This document shows, piece by piece, positions 41,629 to 50,301 of a DNA stretch of 64,000 nucleotides (position 1 is its first letter; each line of letters begins with the position of its first letter). A model generated the notes under the pieces. That model saw only the letters and a program-made list of their open reading frames with translations. It was not told where the DNA came from and did no database searches. Both the position numbers and the translations under genes were made by a program. The stretch lies in the NCBI RefSeq assembly GCF_018138715.1, contig NZ_JAGSHX010000006.1, positions 9,734,001-9,798,000 on the forward strand, given 5' to 3'. The DNA comes from Streptomyces asiaticus (GTDB taxonomy: Bacteria > Actinomycetota > Actinomycetes > Streptomycetales > Streptomycetaceae).

Positions 41629-41670
41629 AAGCTAAGCGCAATAATTGGTGTCGTCAACAGTTGTTGTCGA
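41629..41670 (-). promoter_or_regulatory. Promoter and overlapping MarR operator of the SDR operon
   Basis: On the minus strand TTGACG (41657-41652) and TAGCTT (41634-41629) are spaced 17 bp. A near-perfect palindrome, TCGTCAACAGTTGTTGTCGA (41651-41670), covers the -35 element and lies 14 bp before the divergent MarR start at 41684, so that MarR is the likely repressor. Confidence 0.7.
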
Positions 41671-41683
41671 CCTCGGGTGCGTC

Positions 41684-42241
41684 ATGCTGGACTCTGCACA
41701 CGAGACCCACCCCTCCGGGAGTCGAGACCGGCGCCCCGGGGCCGAGACCAGGGAGCCCGCCATCGCCCGCCGGCACACCGACACCCCGCCCCCCATCGAC
41801 GCGGACGAACCGTGGATGCGGGAGCTGCACGCGGACACGGGCTATCTGCTGTACCGCCTCGGTCTGCGCTCCGGCCAGCTGTTCAACACCTTCCTCCAGG
41901 AGTCGGGGCTGCGGCTGCGGCACTACGCCGTGCTGCGCTACCTCGCCACCTGCGAGGGCGCGTTGCAGCGAGAGCTCAGCGCCCGGCTCGGCTATGACCC
42001 GAGCGCGATCGTCGGTCTGGTGGACGACCTGGAGAAGCTCGGCTTCGCCGAGCGCCGCCCCGCCCCCGACGACCGCCGCAGCCGCGTCGTCGTCCTCACC
42101 GAGGACGGCCGCGCGTTCCTCCGCGACACGGATCAGGCGGGCCGGCGGGTGACCGACGAACTGCTCACCCCGCTCGCGCCCGCCGAACGGGAGGCGCTGC
42201 ACACGCTCCTGGCGCGCGTCGCCGGGAACGGGCTCGCCTGA
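41684..42241 (+). CDS. MarR-family transcriptional regulator
   Basis: A 185-residue MarR protein: winged helix HYAVLRYLATCEGALQRELSARLGYDPSAIVGLVDDLEKLGFAERRPAPDDRRSRVVVLTEDGRAFL, helical ends. ATG 41684 gives an extended polar N-terminus of about 45 residues, so the true start may be further in. It is divergent from the SDR operon and probably represses it through the palindrome at 41651-41670. Confidence 0.88.
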   Translation: MLDSAHETHPSGSRDRRPGAETREPAIARRHTDTPPPIDADEPWMRELHADTGYLLYRLGLRSGQLFNTFLQESGLRLRHYAVLRYLATCEGALQRELSARLGYDPSAIVGLVDDLEKLGFAERRPAPDDRRSRVVVLTEDGRAFLRDTDQAGRRVTDELLTPLAPAEREALHTLLARVAGNGLA

Positions 42242-42272
42242 CGCCGCCGCGTGTGCGCGGGCCTCGTAATGT

Positions 42273-43097
42273 ATGCGTGTGACCGGTCCAGCCCTCCGCC
42301 CCCAGTCCCTCCTGCTCAGCTTCCTCGGTGACGACGTACTGGGCCGCGGGGTGTGCGTGTACACGGGGAGTGTCATCGAGGTGTTCCGGCGCGCCGGAGT
42401 CGGAGAGCAGGCCACCCGGTCCACCCTCACCCGCATGGTCGGCCGTGGCCTGCTGAGCCGTCGGCGTGAGGGCCGGCGGACCTACATCGGCCTCACCGAC
42501 CGCTCGGAGGCGATCCTCCGTGACGGCGAGCGGCGCATCTGGAAGACGGGCGCGGTCAACCGCGAATGGGACGGCACCTGGACCCTGCTCGGCTTCTCGC
42601 TCCCGGAGTCATGGCAGCGCCAGCGGCACGATCTGCGCTCCCAGCTGACCTGGGCGGGCTTCGGCGCGCTGTTCAGCGGACTGTGGATCGCGCCGGGCGA
42701 GGTCGACGTCTCCGAGATCGTCGCCGAGCTGGGCCTGGCCGCGCATGTGAAGGTCTTCCGCGCCCACGCGGACGCCGGCATGAACATCGCCGAGATGGTC
42801 GACGACACCTGGGACCTGCCCGCACTGGGCGCCGGTTACCGGGACTTCGACGCGTCCTGGCGGCCGTACGCCTCAGGTGGCGTGGACTTGGCCGGAGAGG
42901 ACGCCCTCGCGCTGCGTCTCCGATTGACCGCCGAGTGGCTCCAGGTCATCCGCGGTGATCCCCGGTTGCCCGTACGGCACCTGCCGGAGGATTGGCCCGC
43001 GGCCGGGGCGGAGGAGACGTTCCGCGCGGTCCACGGCCGGTTGGAGGCGCCCGCCCGGGAGGCGGCGCACCGGTCGATCGAAACCGTGCCGGCGTAG
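42273..43097 (+). CDS. PaaX-family transcriptional regulator
   Basis: A 274-residue regulator of the PaaX type: N-terminal winged helix (QSLLLSFLGDDVLGRGVCVYTGSVIEVFRRAGVGEQATRSTLTRMVGRGLLSRRREGRRTYIGLTD), a central Cas2-like domain (GTWTLLGFSLPESWQRQRHDLRSQLTWAGFGALFSGLWIAPGEVD) and a C-terminal helical domain. PaaX proteins respond to phenylacetyl-CoA or other acyl-CoA esters, so a CoA intermediate of the adjacent operon is a reasonable ligand. A TAATGT just before the start could give a leaderless message from GTG 42279. Confidence 0.9.
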   Translation: MRVTGPALRPQSLLLSFLGDDVLGRGVCVYTGSVIEVFRRAGVGEQATRSTLTRMVGRGLLSRRREGRRTYIGLTDRSEAILRDGERRIWKTGAVNREWDGTWTLLGFSLPESWQRQRHDLRSQLTWAGFGALFSGLWIAPGEVDVSEIVAELGLAAHVKVFRAHADAGMNIAEMVDDTWDLPALGAGYRDFDASWRPYASGGVDLAGEDALALRLRLTAEWLQVIRGDPRLPVRHLPEDWPAAGAEETFRAVHGRLEAPAREAAHRSIETVPA

Positions 43098-43152
43098 CCG
43101 TCCTCACGCGTGCCACACCAGGGCACGCTCTACGGCGAAATTGTGCATTGCA

Positions 43153-43182
43153 TTGACGGCTGCAAGAAATCGGCCCTACATT
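43153..43182 (+). promoter_or_regulatory. Promoter for the secreted hydrolase
   Basis: TTGACG (43153-43158) and TACATT (43177-43182) are 18 bp apart in the 163-bp gap before the hydrolase gene, a good match to the principal sigma factor consensus. Confidence 0.6.
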
Positions 43183-43260
43183 CCTCCACACCTTCGTTCA
43201 GCGCGCTGAGCACGCGCCCCAGGTTCCCCGCTCCGCAGCCGCCCACAAGGAGCCACTTCG

Positions 43261-44643
43261 ATGTCTGCTCGGACCCGTCCGCGTGTCGCCCTGGCCGCCC
43301 TGGCGTCCGCCGCCCTCGCCATCTTTCCCTGGTCAGCCGCCCAGGCGGACCCGACGGCCACGGCTCACCTCACCGGCACCCTCGCCGACGGCGCCACCTG
43401 GACGGCGGACGTCCCCGACCGCTGGAACGGCACCCTGCTGCTGTTCAGCCACGGCTTCGGCCCCACCGTCGCCCAGGACGCCCCTTCCGACGCCGTACGC
43501 ACCGAGTTGCTCGCCGAGGGCTATGCGATGGCCGGTTCGTCGTACGACCCCCATGGCTCGATGTGGGCCCTGAACAGCGCCGAACTCGACCAGTTCGCCA
43601 CACTCGACGCCGTCACCGCGAAAATCGGCACCCCGCGGCGCACCCTGGCCGTTGGCCAGTCCATGGGCGGACTCGTCAACGCGCAGATCGCCCGCGACGG
43701 CGCCGGCCGTGTCGACGGCGCGCTCGGCCTGTGCGGCCTGGTCGCGGGCGGCACCGACCTGGACAACTACCAGCTGGACGCCGAGTACACCATCGCCCGG
43801 CTGCTCCTGCCGGGGGAGGACGTCGGTCTGGTGCGCTTCGGCTCCGCCGACGACGCGGCGGCCACCGCCGCGAAGCTCACCGACGCCGTCACCGCCGCGC
43901 AGGCCACCCCCCGGGGCCGGGCCCGGATCGCGCTGGCCGCGGCCTTCCTCAACCTGCCCGCCTGGGCGCCCGGACAGGACCGGCCCGCCCCGACCGACTG
44001 GGCGGGCCAGGAGGAGCAGCAGTACACGTGGTTCGCGCAAGGCATCCTGTCGTTCGTCGAGGGCGGCCGGTTGGCCATGGAGCAGTCCGTCGGCGGCAAC
44101 AACTCCTCGAACCGGGGCGTCGACTACGCCAACCTGCTCGCCGGTTCCGCTCACGCCCCGCGGGTCCGCGCGCTGTATCGGACGGCCGGGCTCGACCTGC
44201 GCGCCGACCTGACGTCCCTGACCCGGGGTGCCTCGATCGCCGCCGACCCCGCCGCGGTCCGTACGGCGCAGCGCACCTCGTCCGCCGGTCAGGGCCTCGG
44301 TGTGCCGCTGCTGGACGTGCACACGATCGCCGACAACCTCGTACCCGTGGAGCAGGAACGGCGGTTCGGCGACCGGGTGCGCACGGCCGGGGACGGCGCG
44401 CTGCTGCGGCATGCCTACGTCGAACGGCAGGGCCACTGCGCATTCACCACCGCCGAGACCGTGGCCGCCCTGCACGCGCTCGAACACCGCGTCACCACCG
44501 GCCACTGGGACGACGCCGCGACCCCGGCCGCGCTTCAGCGGTCCGCCACGGCGCTCGGCCTGGACGGGGCGGCGTACACCCCGTACCGCCCGGCACGTCT
44601 GACGGTCGGCCGCGATCGCCCGGCGCCTACTGTCCGCCACTGA
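43261..44643 (+). CDS. Secreted alpha/beta hydrolase
   Basis: A 460-residue protein with a Sec signal peptide (MSARTRPRVALAALASAALAIFPWSAAQAD, cleavage near AQA-D). The mature protein is an alpha/beta hydrolase with nucleophile elbow AVGQSMGG, HGFGPT in the oxyanion region, a late DVHTIADNLVP acid motif and a His in RQGHCAFT. The substrate is unknown. An MFS exporter gene follows 15 bp later on the same strand. Confidence 0.88.
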   Translation: MSARTRPRVALAALASAALAIFPWSAAQADPTATAHLTGTLADGATWTADVPDRWNGTLLLFSHGFGPTVAQDAPSDAVRTELLAEGYAMAGSSYDPHGSMWALNSAELDQFATLDAVTAKIGTPRRTLAVGQSMGGLVNAQIARDGAGRVDGALGLCGLVAGGTDLDNYQLDAEYTIARLLLPGEDVGLVRFGSADDAAATAAKLTDAVTAAQATPRGRARIALAAAFLNLPAWAPGQDRPAPTDWAGQEEQQYTWFAQGILSFVEGGRLAMEQSVGGNNSSNRGVDYANLLAGSAHAPRVRALYRTAGLDLRADLTSLTRGASIAADPAAVRTAQRTSSAGQGLGVPLLDVHTIADNLVPVEQERRFGDRVRTAGDGALLRHAYVERQGHCAFTTAETVAALHALEHRVTTGHWDDAATPAALQRSATALGLDGAAYTPYRPARLTVGRDRPAPTVRH

Positions 44644-44658
44644 CGTTGGGACCCTCGC

Positions 44659-46296
44659 ATGTCCGACGCATCCGCCTCTTTTCCCTCCGCGCCCCCTTCC
44701 GTGCCTCCTTCAGCACCCCCGGCCCCGCGTCTCCCGCTCGGTACGCTCGTCGCCGGCTGTCTCGCCGTCTGCCTCGCCCAGATCGGCCTCGCGATACCGG
44801 CCACCCTCAACGGCCTGTTCCAGGAACACCTCCACCCCGTCGGCGCCCAACTCACCTGGATCTCCGACGCGTTCCTGTTGCCCGTCACCGTCCTCGAACT
44901 CTCCTTCGGCGTGCTGGGCGACCTCTTCGGCCGCAAACAGCTCCTCGTCGGCGGGGCCGCGCTGGTGTGCGCGGGCGAGGTCGTCGCAGCGAGCGCGTCC
45001 GGCATCCACCAACTGTGGGCGGGACAGGCACTGGCCGGTCTCGGCGCCGCCGCGCTCTTCCCCACCTCGCTCGCCATGATCGCGGCCGGTACGCACACCG
45101 GTGCCCAGCGTGCGCACGTCATCGCTCTCTGGACCTCCAGCCTCTCCGCGGGCGGCTTCCTCGCGCCGCTGCTCGGCGGTATCACCGGCACCTACGGCTC
45201 GTGGCGCTCGGCGTTCGTGGTGGTCGCCGCGCTGGCCGCGGTCAGCGCCCTGGTGAGCCTGTGGCTCGCGGCCAACTCCCGGTCCCCAGAGGGACGTTCG
45301 CTGGACATCGGCGGCCAGATCACCATCGGCGTCGGTCTGTTCGCCCTGCTGTACGCCGTCATCCAGGGGCCGACCGACGGCTGGGGATCGACCCCCGTGG
45401 TCGTGGCGTTCGTGATCGCCGCGATGTTCCTGGGCCTGTTCGTGGCCGCCGAGAGCGGGGCCCGCTCGCCCCTGCTGCGCCTGGACCTGTTCCGCAACCG
45501 TTCCTTCGCGATCGCGTCGGTCGTCGCGGTGGTGGGCATGTTCAGCTTCCTGGGTACCGCCTACGCGGCGAGCATCCGGCTCGGCCCCATCCAGCACCAG
45601 AGCCCGATGCGCACCGCCTTCGCGTTCCTGCTGCTCAACGGCATCACCCCGGTGCTCACCCCGCTCACCTCCCGGCTGCTGAACCGGCTGCCCGCACGGG
45701 CGCTGCTCACCTCCGGTCTGGCACTGATCGCCGTGGGCGACTTCCTGGCCGCCGGGCTCGACGTCGACGACCGGAGCCTGGCCTCGCTGATTCTGCCGCT
45801 CGGCCTGGTCGGCATCGGCTTCGCCTTCACGGTGTCGTCCATCACCGCGACCGCCGTCAACACGGTGCCGCTGCCGCTCGCGGGCATGGCCAGCGCGGCC
45901 ACCAACCTGCTGCGCGACTTCGGCTTCACCCTGGGGCCCGCGGTCATCGGCGCCGTCGCGCTGAGCCAGGCGGCGTCCCGGGTGACCTCGTCGCTGACCA
46001 CCTCGTCGTCCCTGACCGCGGAGTCGAAGGCGGCGGCGCACGACGTGCTGCGGGAAGGCGGCCCCCTCGCGCTGAACTCCGTCCCCGCCACCTCCCCGCC
46101 GGGCGCGGCCCGCGCACATGCCCTCGACGCCCTCGGCCACGGCTACGCGATCGGCTTCGTGGTGTGCGGCTCGGCCGCCGTGTTCTCGGCGCTGCTGGTG
46201 GTGACGGCTCTGCGGGGGCGGACGGCGGAGAAGGGCGGGCCGCAGGCGGACGGTGTGCGACGCCGGCCCGCCGGAGCGCCTCAGGCCGCCGGTTGA
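44659..46296 (+). CDS. MFS transporter, DHA2 family (14 membrane segments)
   Basis: A 545-residue drug:H+ antiporter-2 type transporter. After a Pro/Ser-rich N-terminus (about 25 residues) come 14 predicted membrane segments; the motif LSFGVLGDLFGRKQLLVGGA is the MFS motif A, and LAGLGAAALFPTSLAMI matches motif C-like sequence of DHA2 exporters. It probably exports small toxic or hydrophobic compounds. It follows the secreted hydrolase and may share its promoter. Its 3' end overlaps the convergent VOC gene by 16 bp. Confidence 0.9.
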   Translation: MSDASASFPSAPPSVPPSAPPAPRLPLGTLVAGCLAVCLAQIGLAIPATLNGLFQEHLHPVGAQLTWISDAFLLPVTVLELSFGVLGDLFGRKQLLVGGAALVCAGEVVAASASGIHQLWAGQALAGLGAAALFPTSLAMIAAGTHTGAQRAHVIALWTSSLSAGGFLAPLLGGITGTYGSWRSAFVVVAALAAVSALVSLWLAANSRSPEGRSLDIGGQITIGVGLFALLYAVIQGPTDGWGSTPVVVAFVIAAMFLGLFVAAESGARSPLLRLDLFRNRSFAIASVVAVVGMFSFLGTAYAASIRLGPIQHQSPMRTAFAFLLLNGITPVLTPLTSRLLNRLPARALLTSGLALIAVGDFLAAGLDVDDRSLASLILPLGLVGIGFAFTVSSITATAVNTVPLPLAGMASAATNLLRDFGFTLGPAVIGAVALSQAASRVTSSLTTSSSLTAESKAAAHDVLREGGPLALNSVPATSPPGAARAHALDALGHGYAIGFVVCGSAAVFSALLVVTALRGRTAEKGGPQADGVRRRPAGAPQAAG

Positions 46297-46691
46297 GTGA
46301 AGCGGAGGCGGTTGCCGAACGGGTCACGCAGGCCGCAGTCGATCCCGTACGGGCGCTCGGTGGGTTCCTCGGTGAATTCCACGCCCTGGGCCAGCAGGGT
46401 CTCGTAGGTCTTGCGGCAGTCGGGGGTGGTCAAGATGAGCCAGCCGCCCATCGCCCCCTTGGTCACCAGCTCACGGACCTGCTCGGCCGTCTCCTCCGAC
46501 ATCGCCGGAGCGCCCGGCTTCTCCAGCAGGATCTGCCGCTCGGGATGACCGGGAACGCTGACGGCGAGCCAGCGCATGAAGCCCAAGTTGACGTCCGCGG
46601 CGACCTCCAGGCCGAGCTTGCCGACGTAGAAGTCGAGGGCCTCGTCCTGGTCGAGGACGTAAATCTGCGAATGTGTGATGGCGTTGAACAT
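46281..46691 (-). CDS. VOC (glyoxalase/bleomycin-resistance) superfamily protein
   Basis: A 136-residue VOC protein: HSQIYVLDQDEALDFYVGKLGLEVAADVNLG at the N-terminus and PYGIDCGLRDPFGNRLRFTQ at the C-terminus give the paired beta-alpha-beta-beta-beta modules. It may bind or detoxify a small molecule. ATG 46691 has GTGAGG close upstream; a GTG at 46700 has none. The AraC-type regulator gene lies 99 bp upstream on the same strand, a common pairing in Streptomyces. Confidence 0.9.
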   Translation of the reverse strand: MFNAITHSQIYVLDQDEALDFYVGKLGLEVAADVNLGFMRWLAVSVPGHPERQILLEKPGAPAMSEETAEQVRELVTKGAMGGWLILTTPDCRKTYETLLAQGVEFTEEPTERPYGIDCGLRDPFGNRLRFTQPAA

Positions 46692-46790
46692 GGGCCTCAC
46701 GCTACCGAGCGGACCGGACGAAAACTTATCCGAAACTGCTCAGTCGGCGGGCGGCTGACACCGGGACGGTACGGATACGGCCGATGGTCG

Positions 46791-47183
46791 TCAGTCGCTC
46801 GGTCGCGTCCACGCCATCGTGAAGCACGTCGGCACGCCCGTGGCCACCGCTTCCTTGCGGTAGGCCCGCGGCGATCGGCCGACGATGTCGCGGAACGTAC
46901 GGCTGAAGGTGCCCGGACTGCCGAAGCCGACGTCGAAGCAGATGTCCGTCACGCTGCGGTCGGTCTCCCGCAGCAGGAACATCGCTCGCTCCACACGACG
47001 GCGCTGGAGATAGCGGTGCGGCGTTTCACCGAACGTGGCCCGGAAGGTACGGGTGAAGTGCGCCTCGGACACGTGCGCGATCCGGGCCAGGGCCGGGACG
47101 TCCAGGGGGCGCGCGTAGTCGCGGTCCATCGCGTCCCGGGCCCGGAGCATGCGGCGGTTGGTCTCTTCAGCGGCGCGGCTCAC
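46791..47183 (-). CDS. Short AraC-family regulator (DNA-binding domain only)
   Basis: A 130-residue protein that is essentially the AraC DNA-binding domain: both helix-turn-helices are present (DVPALARIAHVSEAHFTRTFRATFGETPHRYLQRRRVERAMFLL and VTDICFDVGFGSPGTFSRTFRDIVGRSPRAYRK) with no sensor domain, as in MarA/SoxS-like proteins. GTG 47183 is the start; the ribosome site is weak. It likely controls the VOC gene downstream. Confidence 0.88.
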   Translation of the reverse strand: MSRAAEETNRRMLRARDAMDRDYARPLDVPALARIAHVSEAHFTRTFRATFGETPHRYLQRRRVERAMFLLRETDRSVTDICFDVGFGSPGTFSRTFRDIVGRSPRAYRKEAVATGVPTCFTMAWTRPSD

Positions 47184-47204
47184 GGTGTCATCACATCATG
47201 GTCC

Positions 47205-47228
47205 ACCGACACCGACACCGACACCGAG
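47205..47228. repeat. Four ACCGAC hexamer units upstream of the short AraC gene
   Basis: ACCGAC is repeated three times followed by ACCGAG, 22 bp before the GTG start. The rest of the 266-bp gap (47184-47449) shows no gene. Confidence 0.8.
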
Positions 47229-47449
47229 GGCTCGGCCATGCCCCGCTCCGGAACCTGGCTGCTTCAAGCCGAGCCGCTCCTCAAAGCTGGACGCAGGCGG
47301 TCCGGCAGGTAGCGGCAGTTGACTACATGGAGGAAAAGGCTTTGGGCGGTGACTGGAGCTGTGGCCGCATCGACGGCGGCCTTGCTCGTTGCCGTGGACG
47401 GCTCGGTCCTCGAACGTGTACTCACGACTCACGGAGTTCGGCGGCGGCT

Positions 47450-48337
47450 TCAGCCCGTGGGGTGCTCCGCCGGCGGGCTGACGTCTTCGGTGGCGGCCCA
47501 GGAGGCGAGCAGGCGCAGTCCTTCCTCCGAGGAGGAGCCGGGTTCGGCGGTGTAGATGGTCATGCTGAGTCCGGGTTCGGCGGCCAGGTCCAGGGCCTCG
47601 TAGGCGAGGGTGAGGTCGCCGACCGCGGGGTGGCGGAACCGCTTGGTGCCGGTCCCGTGGCGTCGGACATCGTGGGCACCCCAGCGGGTGCGGAAGTCCT
47701 CGCTGCGGGTGGACAGCTCCCCGACGAGGTCTTGCAGGTCCTTGTCGTGGGCGTCGCGGCCGGCCTCACGGCGCAGGATGGCCACCGCCATGTCCCCGAA
47801 CAGCTCCCAGTCGGGGTAGAACCGGCGGGAGGCCGGGTCGAGGAAGTTGAATCGGGCCAGATTCCGCTGGTTGTCCGCGTTGGCGAAGAGATCGGTGTAG
47901 AAGGCGCGGGCGAGGGGGTTGGCCGCCAGGATGTCCATCCGGCCGTTGCTCACGACCGCGGGCCCCGCCGTGATCGCGTCCAGAGTCCATTGCAGGCTGC
48001 GGTGCAAGGTCCACTGCCGGGCGGTGCGGCGCCGGGGGCGGGTGAGGGCGTCGGAGCCGTCGGCGGCCTGGGCCAGGTGCAGGAGATGGGCGCGTTCGGC
48101 GTCGTCCAGCTGAAGCGCGCGGGCGACGGCTTCGAGGACGGCCGGGGAGGCGCCGGCGAGGCTGCCGCGCTCCAGTTTCGCGTAGTACTCGACGCTCATG
48201 TCGGCCAGCGCGGCGACCTCGCTCCTGCGCAGCCCCGGCACGCGCCGCCGGGACCCGGTGGGCAGGCCGGCCTGCTCCGGGGTGATCTTCGCTCGCCGCG
48301 AGGTCAGGAACTCGCGGGCCTCCGCACGGTGGTCCAT
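47450..48337 (-). CDS. XRE-family regulator with MmyB-like C-terminal domain
   Basis: A 295-residue protein of the same type as that at 9058-9909: helix-turn-helix REFLTSRRAKITPEQAGLPTGSRRRVPGLRRSEVAALADMSVEYYAKLERGS, then an MmyB ligand domain with ILAANPLARAFYTDLF, FLDPASRRFYPDWELFGDMAVAILRREAGRD and FRTRWGAHDVRRHGTG. ATG 48337 is the likely start. It is divergent from an alcohol dehydrogenase/cupin pair, which is its likely target, the usual arrangement for this family. Confidence 0.9.
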   Translation of the reverse strand: MDHRAEAREFLTSRRAKITPEQAGLPTGSRRRVPGLRRSEVAALADMSVEYYAKLERGSLAGASPAVLEAVARALQLDDAERAHLLHLAQAADGSDALTRPRRRTARQWTLHRSLQWTLDAITAGPAVVSNGRMDILAANPLARAFYTDLFANADNQRNLARFNFLDPASRRFYPDWELFGDMAVAILRREAGRDAHDKDLQDLVGELSTRSEDFRTRWGAHDVRRHGTGTKRFRHPAVGDLTLAYEALDLAAEPGLSMTIYTAEPGSSSEEGLRLLASWAATEDVSPPAEHPTG

Positions 48338-48599
48338 GCCTCCGACCGTACGACGCGTACGCCACCGGAGCGATGTACCAGCAGTACACCCCTCACTGGT
48401 GACTCGTTGCCCGCGCGGGATGGGGTTCTCCTGGGGGACGTGGCGCTCGACGCCGGCCCGTGAAAGCGGGCAGGCGCAGCGCTCGGTCCCGGGCCGCGGG
48501 CGGCAGCTTCGTCGTCGCACCGGGACCGCCATCGCACAGCGGTGTCCGGTTCCGGTACACCCCGATACCGGACACCTCAGCAGGTAAGGAGCCTCCTTC

Positions 48600-49616
48600 A
48601 TGCGAGGAGCAGTGATCCACGCCCCCGGCGACGTGCGCTTGGAGACCGTGGACGACGCGAAGATCCTCAAGCCGACCGACGCGATCATCCGCACCGCCGT
48701 CACCTGTGTGTGCGGCTCGGACCTGTGGCCGTATCGCGGCGCGGAGCCGACCGAGCATCCGCACCCCATGGGGCACGAGTACGTCGGCTTCGTGGAAGAG
48801 GCAGGAGCCGAGGTCACCGCGGTCGAGCCGGGTCAGTTCGTCGTCGGTTCGTTCGCCACCTCCGACAACTCCTGCGCGAACTGCCGCAACGGCTTCCAGT
48901 CGAGCTGCCTGAACCGTGAGTTCATGAGCACCTGCCAGGCCGAGTACGTGCGCATCCCCAACGCCCAGGGCACCCTGGTCGCCACCGACGAGGTGCCGGG
49001 TGAGGAGTACTGGCCCGGCCTGCTGGCCGTCTCCGACGTCATGGGCACCGGCTGGTGGGCCGCCGACGCCGCCGAGGTCAAGCCCGGCTCCACCGCCGTC
49101 GTCGTCGGCGACGGCGCGGTCGGCCTGTGCGCGGTGATCGCGGCCAAGGAGATGGGCGCGGAGCGGATCATCGCCATGTCGCGCCACGAGCCCCGGCAGC
49201 TGCTCGCCCGCGAGTTCGGCGCCACCGACATCGTGACGGAGCGCGGCGAGGAGGGCGCGGCCCGGATCAAGGAGCTGACGAACGGGATCGGCGCGGACTC
49301 GGTCCTGGAGTGCGTGGGCACCGCCCAGGCCATGCGGCAGGCCCTGCACTCGGCCCGGCCCGGCGGCAACGTCGGCTTCGTCGGCGTCCCGCACGAGGTG
49401 GCCGTCGACGGCCAGGAGCTGTTCTTCTCCCACGTCGGCCTGCGCGGCGGCCCCGCCCCCGTGCGCCGCTACCTGCCCGACCTGATCGAGCGCGTCCTGA
49501 CCGGCCGGATCGACCCGGGCAAGGTCTTCGACCTCACCCTGCCCCTGGAACAGGTCGCCGAGGGCTACCAGGCCATGGACGAACGCCGCGCCATCAAGAC
49601 CCTCCTCATGCCCTGA
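48600..49616 (+). CDS. Zinc-dependent alcohol dehydrogenase (MDR family)
   Basis: A 338-residue medium-chain dehydrogenase. Catalytic zinc ligands are in TCVCGSDLWPYRG and GHEYVG; the structural lobe NSCANCRNGFQSSC has three Cys of the usual four. The cofactor motif is VVGDGAVGLCAVIAAKEMG. It resembles the groups acting on formaldehyde adducts or 2,3-butanediol/threonine, but the substrate is unknown. It is divergent from an XRE/MmyB regulator, and a cupin gene follows after three 15-bp repeats. Confidence 0.9.
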   Translation: MRGAVIHAPGDVRLETVDDAKILKPTDAIIRTAVTCVCGSDLWPYRGAEPTEHPHPMGHEYVGFVEEAGAEVTAVEPGQFVVGSFATSDNSCANCRNGFQSSCLNREFMSTCQAEYVRIPNAQGTLVATDEVPGEEYWPGLLAVSDVMGTGWWAADAAEVKPGSTAVVVGDGAVGLCAVIAAKEMGAERIIAMSRHEPRQLLAREFGATDIVTERGEEGAARIKELTNGIGADSVLECVGTAQAMRQALHSARPGGNVGFVGVPHEVAVDGQELFFSHVGLRGGPAPVRRYLPDLIERVLTGRIDPGKVFDLTLPLEQVAEGYQAMDERRAIKTLLMP

Positions 49617-49661
49617 CTCAAGCCCGACACCTCAAGCCCGACACCTCAAGCCCGACACCCA
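49617..49661. repeat. Three perfect 15-bp tandem repeats between two genes
   Basis: CTCAAGCCCGACACC is present three times in a row right after the alcohol dehydrogenase stop codon. It may alter spacing or mRNA structure ahead of the cupin gene. Confidence 0.92.
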
Positions 49662-49679
49662 CCGGACAAGGAAACGACC

Positions 49680-50090
49680 TTGCAGATCACCCGAAGCTCG
49701 ATCAACACCGTCAAGGGGCCTGCCGACTGGTTCACCGGCGACGTCTACATCGACGCCGTCGCCGCCGCCCCTGCCCCGTCCCGGGTCAGCGCCGCCCTGG
49801 TGCACTTCATGCCCGGGGCCCGCACCCACTGGCACCGCCACCCGCTGAGCCAGACCGTCTTCGTCACCGAGGGGATCGGTCTGTGCCGACGCCGCGGTGG
49901 ACCCATCGAGGTCATCCGCCCCGGCGACCGCGTCCTGTTCGAGGCCGACGAGGAGCACTGGCACGGCGCCGCGCCGAACCGGCTGATGGTCCACCTGGCC
50001 ATCAACGAAGCCGACGCCCACCACGACGTCGTGCACTGGCTGACCCCCGTCACGGACGACGAGTACGCCGCCGCTCCGCCCACCGACTGA
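49680..50090 (+). CDS. Small cupin-domain protein
   Basis: A 136-residue single-domain cupin. The metal-binding motif 1 is PGARTHWHRHPLSQTVFVTEGIG (His-x-His...), and motif 2 is PGDRVLFEADEEHWHGAA. It belongs to the group annotated as (R)-mandelonitrile lyase-like or carboxymuconolactone-associated cupins; the exact role is not known. TTG 49680 is the start, with AAGGAAA 5 bases upstream. It is probably co-transcribed with the alcohol dehydrogenase. Confidence 0.87.
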   Translation: MQITRSSINTVKGPADWFTGDVYIDAVAAAPAPSRVSAALVHFMPGARTHWHRHPLSQTVFVTEGIGLCRRRGGPIEVIRPGDRVLFEADEEHWHGAAPNRLMVHLAINEADAHHDVVHWLTPVTDDEYAAAPPTD

Positions 50091-50098
50091 CACCGGCC

Positions 50099-50251
50099 CC
50101 AACGTGGCTGGAGCCGATGTTCAACGAGCGCCTCGAGCTGAGGGACGGCCGTATGGTCATCCCCAACCGCGGTGGGCTCGGCCTCTCCCTCAGTGAGCAG
50201 GCCGCCGCGTGGACCAGGGAGCCGGCGGTCTTCGGCGGCGGCCTCCGGTGA
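50099..50251 (+). pseudogene. 3' remnant of an enolase-superfamily (mandelate racemase-like) gene
   Basis: The frame reads WLEPMFNERLELRDGRMVIPNRGGLGLSLSEQAAAWT and then stops at 50251. This matches the C-terminal end of mandelate racemase/galactonate dehydratase-type enzymes, whose last residues typically read ELRDGRxxVPxxPGLGLxLSxxAxxW. No upstream part of such a gene is present; the cupin stop comes only a few bases before. It is a broken leftover. Confidence 0.65.
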
Positions 50252-50301
50252 TCGCCGCCACCCGCGAGGTGCCCTTCTTCCGCGCCATGCGTCCGGCGCG
50301 C

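Noticed and set aside
43110..47312. A 1400-codon open frame on the plus strand
   Set aside because: It runs through the secreted hydrolase, MFS, VOC and AraC genes in another frame or antisense, and shows no domain.
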